Shown here: piece after piece, positions 59,387 through 64,000 of the stretch
How positions within the stretch are numbered: the first letter of the stretch is position 1
Layout of the letters: each line of letters begins with the position of its first letter
Assembly: GCF_017114995.1 (NCBI RefSeq)
Contig: NZ_JABXKL010000081.1
Location: 1-64,000 of the forward strand
Source: Nostoc sp. NMS9
GTDB lineage: Bacteria > Cyanobacteriota > Cyanobacteriia > Cyanobacteriales > Nostocaceae
Direction of reading: 5' to 3'
DNA length: 64,000 bases
Notes under the pieces: generated by a model
Database searches by the model: none
The model's input: the letters and a program-made list of their open reading frames with translations, nothing else
Told to the model about the DNA's origin: nothing
Made by a program: the position numbers and the translations under genes

Positions 59387-61264
59387 CTATCCAAGTGTCG
59401 AGATTTGAAAAACCAAATTTAAAAACTGTATTCCCCAAAATGGCCAAGTTACCCACATTCCTAAAAGACTTACTCCTAAAAGAACAGTGAGTGCATAAAA
59501 CTGGGTTTGCCCAGAGTTGCTGTATTTGAGACCTTCGCCACCTAATAGGGAAAATAAACCAACAAAATTAACAATGCCATCGATTACAAAGCGGTCAATC
59601 ATATCGGCAAGTTGGGAAATTTTGGCAACTCCAAAAATTATGGTCATTTTATAGAGTTTGGGGGTATAAAAATCGTATGCGATTAAATCTTGTAAACCTT
59701 TCCAAGGCAGGCGAATCGGTTTGGGAATATTGCTGAAATAAATCACACCAGTGATACTGCAACCGAAAATACTTGACCAATTTAAAAGTAGTGCGACATC
59801 TTTATTTAGGCTTGCCCAATCTGGTAAAAGTGATAAATTTTGCAAGATGAAAGGAAGATGTAGATTAAAGCCAAGTAGAATCATCATCGGCAGAATCATC
59901 GGCCAGTGAGCTTCAGGCGATCGCTCTGTCATTTGTGTAGCTTTACCGCCAAAAAGTAAAGCGAATTCTCTGGTCAAACTCACGGCTGTCAAAGCATTTA
60001 CCGCGATTATTACTCCCACTAACCAAGGTTGAGTTTCCCACAGCCTATCTGCTAATTCCATCAGCGCCCAAAAGCTACCCAGTGGTGGAAAACCAATTAA
60101 TCCCAAACTGCCGACAATAAAGGCGATTCCGGAAATCGGGCGACGCTTCCACAGTCCACCAAGTTGGGTTACGTCTTGGGTGATGCTATTCCAGATAATT
60201 CCGCCCGTACTCATCACCAATAGTGCTGCGGATATAGCGTGGGTGAGTACTAACAATAGCGCCGCTTCGTCTTGTTGCACTCCCACGGCGATGAATACTA
60301 AACCCATGTATGCACTGACAGAATAGGATTGACAGCGTTTCATATCGATTTGAGCGATCGCAATTAAAGAAGCACCCACGGCTGTCACCGCACCAATCGC
60401 AACCATCGCCGAGGAAGCTATGGGCGACAAGCTTAACACAGGTTGCAATTTAATCAGCACCCATGCACCACTAGCTACTACTACCGAGTTCCGCAAAATC
60501 GTACTGGGAACAGGGCCTTCCATCGCTTCATCTAGCCAGAGATGCAGGGGAAATTGGGCACATTTACCCATCGGCCCAGCAATTAAAGCTAAACTTACCA
60601 GTGCCATAGTTGTCGGGTTGACGTTAGCAGTAGCCGCCCATTCAGCTAATTCTGTATAATTCCAAGTTCCAGCTAAAGGCCATAATGCCAACACGCCTAT
60701 CAGCAAGAATAAGTCTCCCACCCGCTTGGTTAAAAACGCATCTCTCGCACCTGAAACTACCAAAGGCTGACTAAACCATAAGCCGACTAGTAGATAGGTT
60801 CCCAGCGTCAGGACTTCCAAAATTACATAGCTGAAGAACAAGTTATTACACAAAGCAAGGGCACACAATCCCGCTTCAAATAATCCCAACAAAGAATAGA
60901 AGCGTCCCCAACCCCAATCCATTTCCATGTAGCCGATCGCATAAATCTGCGCCAGCAAATTCAAGCCAGTAATCACAACCAAAGCGCTGACACTCACTGA
61001 AGAGATTTCTAAGGCGATGGTTAGGTCTAAACCAGCCGTAGATAACCAAGGAATAAATACTTCTTGGGCTGGATAATTCCAAGTTGCTTGTAAGGCGATC
61101 GCACTATGCACAAACGCCAAAAATGTCATCACCAAGTTTACATAACCCGCCGGTCTTGGTCCCATTTTCCGAATGATTCCCGGCGACCAAGGCACGGCTA
61201 ACAAGCCACCGATTAAGGCATAGCACGGAACTAGCCAAACAGTCTCTAGTAGAAACTGAGCCAT
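59387..61264 (-). CDS. ndhF3: NAD(P)H-quinone oxidoreductase subunit 5, NdhF3
   Basis: 625 residues from ATG 61264. LETVWLVPCYALIGGLLAVPWSPGIIRKMGPRPAGYVNLVMTFLAFVHS, YAIGYMEMDWGWGRFYSLLGLFEAGLCALALCNNLFFSYVILEVLTLGTYLLVGLWF, GARDAFLTKRVGDLFLLIGV, FPLHLWLDEAMEGPVPSTILRNSVVVASGAWVLIKL. Long NuoL-type antiporter subunit with a C-terminal lateral helix region. First gene of the CO2-uptake operon; its promoter should lie in 61265-61590. Confidence 0.95.
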   Translation of the reverse strand: MAQFLLETVWLVPCYALIGGLLAVPWSPGIIRKMGPRPAGYVNLVMTFLAFVHSAIALQATWNYPAQEVFIPWLSTAGLDLTIALEISSVSVSALVVITGLNLLAQIYAIGYMEMDWGWGRFYSLLGLFEAGLCALALCNNLFFSYVILEVLTLGTYLLVGLWFSQPLVVSGARDAFLTKRVGDLFLLIGVLALWPLAGTWNYTELAEWAATANVNPTTMALVSLALIAGPMGKCAQFPLHLWLDEAMEGPVPSTILRNSVVVASGAWVLIKLQPVLSLSPIASSAMVAIGAVTAVGASLIAIAQIDMKRCQSYSVSAYMGLVFIAVGVQQDEAALLLVLTHAISAALLVMSTGGIIWNSITQDVTQLGGLWKRRPISGIAFIVGSLGLIGFPPLGSFWALMELADRLWETQPWLVGVIIAVNALTAVSLTREFALLFGGKATQMTERSPEAHWPMILPMMILLGFNLHLPFILQNLSLLPDWASLNKDVALLLNWSSIFGCSITGVIYFSNIPKPIRLPWKGLQDLIAYDFYTPKLYKMTIIFGVAKISQLADMIDRFVIDGIVNFVGLFSLLGGEGLKYSNSGQTQFYALTVLLGVSLLGMWVTWPFWGIQFLNLVFQISTLG

Positions 61265-61338
61265 CAACTCACCTCTATTATTGTCATCAAAAATTATGGG
61301 TTTTAAATCAACTGACGTTGATCCCAGTTAACCCAGCA

Positions 61339-61364
61339 ATGTCTACGACGGGCTACGCCTACGC
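61339..61364 (-). repeat. Dispersed GCGTAGG...GACATT repeat
   Basis: Minus-strand copy (TGCGTAGGCGTAGCCCGTCG then TAGACAT) in the ndhF3 leader region. Confidence 0.85.
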
Positions 61365-61499
61365 AGATAATGCAAATTTATCTTTGCTTAATTTTGTTAG
61401 AAACAGCTTACCGTTATATCTGTCAAAATGGAATTATTTAACTAAATAAATTTGAGATAATAACTCTAATTATTTCTTATACAATCGACTATTTGAGTA

Positions 61500-61585
61500 A
61501 TCAATAATAGCTATTGTTTTTTATCTATGAATTGAGTAAGGGATGAATCAATAGTTATCATTAGTTTTATCAATTGATATTAAGC
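61500..61585 (-). promoter_or_regulatory. Possible CcmR/NdhR-type (LysR) binding region for ndhF3
   Basis: Dyads CAATAATAGCTATTG (61502-61516) and AATCAATAGTTATCATTAG (61545-61563), then TATCAATTGATA (61568-61579). LysR-type CcmR/NdhR controls ndhF3 operons in other cyanobacteria through TCAAT/ATCAAT-containing sites. Similarity only. Confidence 0.35.
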
Positions 61586-61597
61586 CTCTCTTGTTAA

Positions 61598-61722
61598 AAG
61601 GGCGGTTAGAAACCGCGTCTACACAGGCAAAACCCACAGAGGTGGGTTTCAAATACTTAATTTTTCCTTAGTCCGCGTAGGCGGACTTTGTTTGTGTAGC
61701 CGCGAATTCCATTCGCCCTGGC
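61598..61722. repeat. Multi-hairpin dispersed repeat
   Basis: Four nested or serial hairpins: GCGGTTAGAAACCGC, AAACCCACAGAGGTGGGTTT, AGTCCGCGTAGGCGGACT and GCGAATTCCATTCGC, with outer TCTACACA/TGTGTAG pairing. MITE-like non-coding element. Confidence 0.75.
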
Positions 61723-61745
61723 TTTCATTTGACACTAAATGTAAT

Positions 61746-61931
61746 TTACACTTCGGTAATTTTGTCAATCTGCCAAACAACAGAAATAATCGCAGGCGCT
61801 TGGTCAAATTGGCTGATGGGGGCGGGTTTCATATCTCGGTAGTCTAGCAATTGGACTACGATGAGGTAAGCGATCGCTAAAATGATAGAAATCGCACCTG
61901 TAAGAATAGCAATTAATTTTGAACGTTCCAT
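61746..61931 (-). CDS. Small conserved membrane protein
   Basis: 61 residues with one N-terminal membrane helix (LIAILTGAISIILAIAYLIVVQLLDYR, about 5-31), then a short soluble tail (PAPISQFDQAPAIISVVWQIDK). Ribosome site AGGAAA upstream. I recall similar small proteins widely in cyanobacteria; no function is known to me. It stands alone between ndhF3 and the Uma2 gene. Confidence 0.75.
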   Translation of the reverse strand: MERSKLIAILTGAISIILAIAYLIVVQLLDYRDMKPAPISQFDQAPAIISVVWQIDKITEV

Positions 61932-61985
61932 CAGTATTTCCTGTAATGCAAGTAGAATAACTGTATTGAGTCATCGATGAGAATT

Positions 61986-62014
61986 GCGTAGGCGCAGCCC
62001 GCCGTAGGTATCGC
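61986..62014 (+). repeat. Dispersed GCGTAGG...TATCGC repeat
   Basis: GCGTAGGCGCAGCCCGCCGT then AGGTATCGC, ending 1 base before the Uma2 start codon, so it forms the 5' leader of that gene. Confidence 0.9.
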
Positions 62015-62015
62015 T

Positions 62016-62627
62016 ATGACTGCAACCACAAAAAAAATTACTTTTGCAGAATATCTTAAGTATAACGATGGCACGGATACCCAATATGAATTGGTAGATG
62101 GAGAATTAATTCCCATGAGCCTTGGCACTGGCAAGCACGGTGGCATCTCCAAGTTTTTAGAACGAAGCTTTGATGATGAAAGTGCCAAAATGGGCCAGAA
62201 TTGGACAGCACAAAAGTTTTCTGTGGGAGTGCGATGCCTGCGGCGACCCGAAGCGGGAGCGCCACGAGGGGGACGCTGGGATACCTCACGAATTCCAGAT
62301 GTAGTCGTATTACCAACACAGCAGTGGGAAGCACTTTCTAATCGAGAAGCTGTTATCGAACTCAACGAAACTCTCCCCATATTAGTGGTAGAAGTCGTCA
62401 GCGAATCTACACAAACCACAGACTATCGCAGCAAACGTTCTGAGTATGCTGTTCTGGAAATTCCCGAATACTGGATTGTTGACCCGATTCAAGAGATAGT
62501 AACAATATGCACTTTAGTAGAAGGGTTCTATGATGCTGTTGCATTCCGAGGACAAGAACGCATCATCTCTTTTACTTTTCCACAATTGGATTTGAGTGCC
62601 GAACAAGTCTTAGCAGGACGGAAGTGA
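62016..62627 (+). CDS. Uma2-family (PD-(D/E)XK-like) endonuclease domain protein with repeat-derived insert
   Basis: 203 residues. TFAEYLKYNDGTDTQYELVDGELIPMSLGTGKHG, SRIPDVVVL (catalytic Asp), LPILVVEVVSESTQTTDYRSKRSEYAVLEIPEYWIVDP (ExV...Lys motif) and VEGFYDAVAFRGQERIIS. Very common family in cyanobacteria; in vivo role unclear, possibly mobile. Residues about 73-88 (RCLRRPEAGAPRGGRW) come from a dispersed repeat at 62231-62276 inserted in frame next to the catalytic SRIPD strand. Confidence 0.9.
   Translation: MTATTKKITFAEYLKYNDGTDTQYELVDGELIPMSLGTGKHGGISKFLERSFDDESAKMGQNWTAQKFSVGVRCLRRPEAGAPRGGRWDTSRIPDVVVLPTQQWEALSNREAVIELNETLPILVVEVVSESTQTTDYRSKRSEYAVLEIPEYWIVDPIQEIVTICTLVEGFYDAVAFRGQERIISFTFPQLDLSAEQVLAGRK
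62231..62276 (+). repeat. Dispersed repeat inside the Uma2 coding sequence
   Basis: GCGATGCCTGCGGCGACCCG then AAGCGGGAGCGCC...GGGGGACGCT. It begins with the same GCGATGCCTGCGGCG as the copies at 29126 and 46187 (opposite strand). Confidence 0.8.
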
Positions 62628-62676
62628 ACTCTCAATTACTACCAATTTACAGGCGGCATAGTGGACGCTAACACTG

Positions 62677-62804
62677 TTAAGCTGTTAAGTACTTAATTTA
62701 CACATTGAGACCGCAGGGGAGCAGAGGAGCAGGGGAGCAGGGGAGAGGGTTTGGAGTTCTTACCCACAATTTAAATTGTGCAACTTGTATGCACAACAGC
62801 TTAA
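62677..62804 (-). mobile_element. MITE-like element with TTAAGCTGTT ends, copy 2
   Basis: 128 bp, opposite in orientation to 45279-45389 and 17 bp longer through an extra GGAGCAG-type unit. Both ends are complete: TTAAGCTGTTAAGTACTTAA and GTATGCACAACAGCTTAA. Confidence 0.88.
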
Positions 62805-62833
62805 CGCAGACCAAAAGAGTTGCTACAAATTAT

Positions 62834-62862
62834 GCGTAGGCATAGCCCGCCGTAGACATCGC
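62834..62862 (+). repeat. Dispersed GCGTAGG...CATCGC repeat
   Basis: GCGTAGGCATAGCCCGCCGT then AGACATCGC, about 70 bases before the antitoxin start. Confidence 0.9.
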
Positions 62863-62930
62863 TAAAATAGCAGAAATTGCACCTGGAAATCGTTATAGAA
62901 TTTGGAGTAGGAATTAAATTGCAAAACCGT

Positions 62931-63161
62931 ATGCCAGAGTCTCAGACTATTGAAGCAATATATGAAGATGGAGTTTTGCGTCCACTGCAAACACTAACAG
63001 GTGTGGCAGAGCATAGCAAAGTTAAAATCATAATTGAGTACCAAGAGACTCCAACCCATCCACTGTTACAGTTTGCAGGCATTATCAGCGACGAAGAAGC
63101 AGCACAATTGCAGTCTGTGATTGATCGAGAATTTGAGCAAATTGACTCTAATGGCTGGTGA
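62931..63161 (+). CDS. DUF104/AF2212-like antitoxin
   Basis: 76 residues from ATG 62931. MPESQTIEAIYEDGVLRPLQTLTGVAEHSKVKIIIEY is the DUF104 beta-barrel-like start; the acidic C-terminus (ISDEEAAQLQSVIDREFEQIDSNGW) would bind the toxin. Overlaps the PIN gene by 11 bases. An upstream TTG frame to 62877 is unlikely because it reaches into the dispersed repeat region. Confidence 0.85.
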   Translation: MPESQTIEAIYEDGVLRPLQTLTGVAEHSKVKIIIEYQETPTHPLLQFAGIISDEEAAQLQSVIDREFEQIDSNGW

Positions 63162-63540
63162 AACGGCTCTGGACACGTCCGTTGCTATTCGCTATCTCAA
63201 CGGTGATGCGATCGCAGTTGCAAGAGTGATAGCCTTGCCAAATATCGTCCTATCATTACCAGTTGTTGCTGAACTGCTGTTTGGAGCGGAAAATTCTGCC
63301 CGTTCCTTGCAAAACTTGACTCGCTATTTACAGTTCATTGAAGCTTGTGTTGTAGTGCCAATGGGGCGAGAAACCGCTACATCCTACGCCCAAACACGCC
63401 TTACCTTAAAGCGCAAAGGCAGACCAATCCCAGAAAATGATATTTGGATTGCAGCCCAATGTCTGGAACGTGGCTGGACATTAGCTACAAATGATCAGCA
63501 TTTTAGTTATGTAGATAATCTCATAGTGGAACAGTGGTAA
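63151..63540 (+). CDS. PIN-domain ribonuclease toxin (VapC-like)
   Basis: 129 residues from ATG 63151. First Asp in MAGETALDTSVAIRYLNGD, Glu in SLPVVAELLFGA, later acidic residues in RPIPENDIWIAAQCLERGWTLATNDQHF. All catalytic positions are present and it looks intact. Partner of the DUF104 antitoxin. Confidence 0.9.
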   Translation: MAGETALDTSVAIRYLNGDAIAVARVIALPNIVLSLPVVAELLFGAENSARSLQNLTRYLQFIEACVVVPMGRETATSYAQTRLTLKRKGRPIPENDIWIAAQCLERGWTLATNDQHFSYVDNLIVEQW

Positions 63541-63568
63541 TCAGTGGCTGTAGTTCAATAATGAGTCT

Positions 63569-63860
63569 TTGATACTCGTGAATGAGTCTTTGAACTCCGT
63601 TAACGAGTCTTTGATACTCGTGAATGAGTCTTTGAACTCCGTTAACGAGTCTTTGATACTCGTGAATGAGTCTTTGAACTCCGTTAACGAGTCTTTGATA
63701 CTCGTGAATGAGGCTTTGAACTCCGTTAACGAGTCTTTTATACTCGTGAATGAGTCTTTGAACTCCGTCAACGAGTCTTTGATACTTGTGAATGAGGCTT
63801 TGAACTCCGTTAATGAGTCTTTAATACTCGTGAACGAGTCTTTGAACTCCATTAATGAAA
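63569..63860. repeat. 21/42-bp tandem repeat array
   Basis: About fourteen 21-bp units in alternating pairs, AACGAGTCTTTGATACTCGT and AATGAGTCTTTGAACTCCGT. Each carries a GAGT-N6/7-ACTC dyad. Open on both strands (plus NESLNSVNESLILV, minus FKDSFTSIKDSLTE), so a heptad-like peptide could be encoded. Shares TTTGAACTC with the array at 741-886. Confidence 0.93.
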
Positions 63861-63931
63861 AATATCCAGCCATTCCTGAATTTACAGGGGTGAGCGTGTA
63901 GTAAAATTTGCTCACCTCTGTAAAGTGGAAC

Positions 63932-64000
63932 ATGGCTTTAGACTTCTCCGGTCAAAATCTCCGAGGACGCAACTTCAAAGGTAGGAAAGACCTTGCGGGT
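63932..64000 (+). CDS. Start of a pentapeptide-repeat protein (runs off the window)
   Basis: The ATG at 63932 begins MALDFSGQNLRGRNFKGRKD, the familiar start of cyanobacterial pentapeptide-repeat proteins (A(D/N)LXX-type repeats, often with an N-terminal leader like this). Only 23 codons are visible. No strong ribosome site, but AGTGGAA precedes the ATG. Confidence 0.6.
   Translation, partial: MALDFSGQNLRGRNFKGRKDLAG

Larger units (their letters stand above)
61268..61745. other. Intergenic region: ndhF3 promoter and dispersed repeats
   Basis: Holds a dispersed repeat at 61339-61364, candidate LysR-type dyads at 61500-61585 and a folded repeat at 61598-61722. No gene seen. Confidence 0.65.
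62628..62930. other. Gene-free stretch with MITE and repeat
   Basis: Holds the MITE copy 62677-62804 and a dispersed repeat at 62834-62862. No gene seen. Confidence 0.65.

Noticed and set aside
63569..63860. CRISPR array
   Set aside because: Units are contiguous 21/42-bp repeats with no variable spacers of 30-40 bp and no cas genes nearby.
63541..63933. 130-codon minus-strand ORF and 110-codon plus-strand ORF over the tandem array
   Set aside because: Both frames are open only because the unit is 21 bp and lacks stops; neither has a good ribosome site. Reported as a repeat and a finding instead of genes.

Overview
The window looks like chromosomal DNA of a filamentous, probably heterocyst-forming (Nostocales-type) cyanobacterium. 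The evidence is frequent GCGATCGC/GCGATCG (HIP1-type) octamers, a CO2-uptake NDH-1 operon (ndhF3-ndhD3-cupA), a UPF0182 protein, a urea transporter behind an NtcA-like box, cyanobacterial dispersed palindromic repeats, and many small toxin-antitoxin modules. Gene density is moderate. Intergenic spaces are long and full of repeats, and at least eight genes are broken, truncated or internally deleted.

Layout. 1-0.7 kb: the C-terminal end of a WD40 protein with near-identical 126-bp repeats. 0.7-3.4 kb: a toxin-antitoxin island (a broken PIN toxin with its antitoxin, YefM-YoeB, a DUF1902 protein, an intact VapBC). 3.5-6.5 kb: UPF0182 membrane protein. 6.8-8.1 kb: an IS630-type element nested in a MITE. 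8.2-13.1 kb: periplasmic 5'-nucleotidase, a 2OG-Fe(II) oxygenase, an FAD oxidoreductase and a SnoaL-like protein. 13.5-18.1 kb: urtABCD without urtE. 18.6-48 kb: a large sulfur-acquisition island on mostly the minus strand. It holds a TauD/AtsK-like dioxygenase, creatininase-like protein, SbpA, three intact nitrate/sulfonate-type binding proteins, three intact LLM flavin monooxygenases, an SfnB/DszC-like acyl-CoA-dehydrogenase-fold oxidoreductase, an MFS exporter and a ferritin-like protein. Interleaved are remnants of a methionine transporter (metQ, metN, metI), a fourth binding protein and a fourth LLM enzyme. Inside this island, 36.4-40.4 kb is a foreign-looking three-gene cassette: a Tat-signal protein, a small protein and a membrane metalloprotease, bracketed by attC-like inverted repeats and preceded by perfect palindromes. 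49-55 kb: DUF72, a hypothetical protein, an ECF42-type sigma factor with its YCII/SnoaL/VOC partners, then a BLH-type phosphatase and a chromate transporter with an internal deletion. 55.5-61.3 kb: ndhF3-(beta-carbonic anhydrase)-ndhD3-cupA. 61.7-64 kb: a small membrane protein, a Uma2 nuclease, another antitoxin-PIN pair, a 21-bp tandem repeat and the start of a pentapeptide-repeat gene.

How the genes work together. The sulfur island would let the cell use sulfate, sulfonates, sulfate esters and sulfones: binding proteins import, and TauD-type and flavin monooxygenases release sulfite. I find a shared palindromic upstream motif (core ACTACGGTAAATCTATCGG, read as GTAA-N10-TTAC with flanking CTAC) before sbpA, a sulfonate binding protein, the TauD gene, the SfnB-like gene, the divergent MFS/LLM pair and the BLH/ChrA pair. 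It is a candidate sulfur-regulon operator. The ECF42 sigma gene faces two tandem copies of a sequence matching the ECF42 promoter (TGTCGA-N17-CGAC) driving its YCII operon.

Decay is a second theme. An in-frame metQ::metN chimera, an internally deleted chrA, a frameshifted metI, a PIN gene with an in-frame stop, a cut-off DUF1003 gene, and tails of metQ, a binding protein and an LLM enzyme all point to frequent short deletions. No tRNA, rRNA or CRISPR array was seen.
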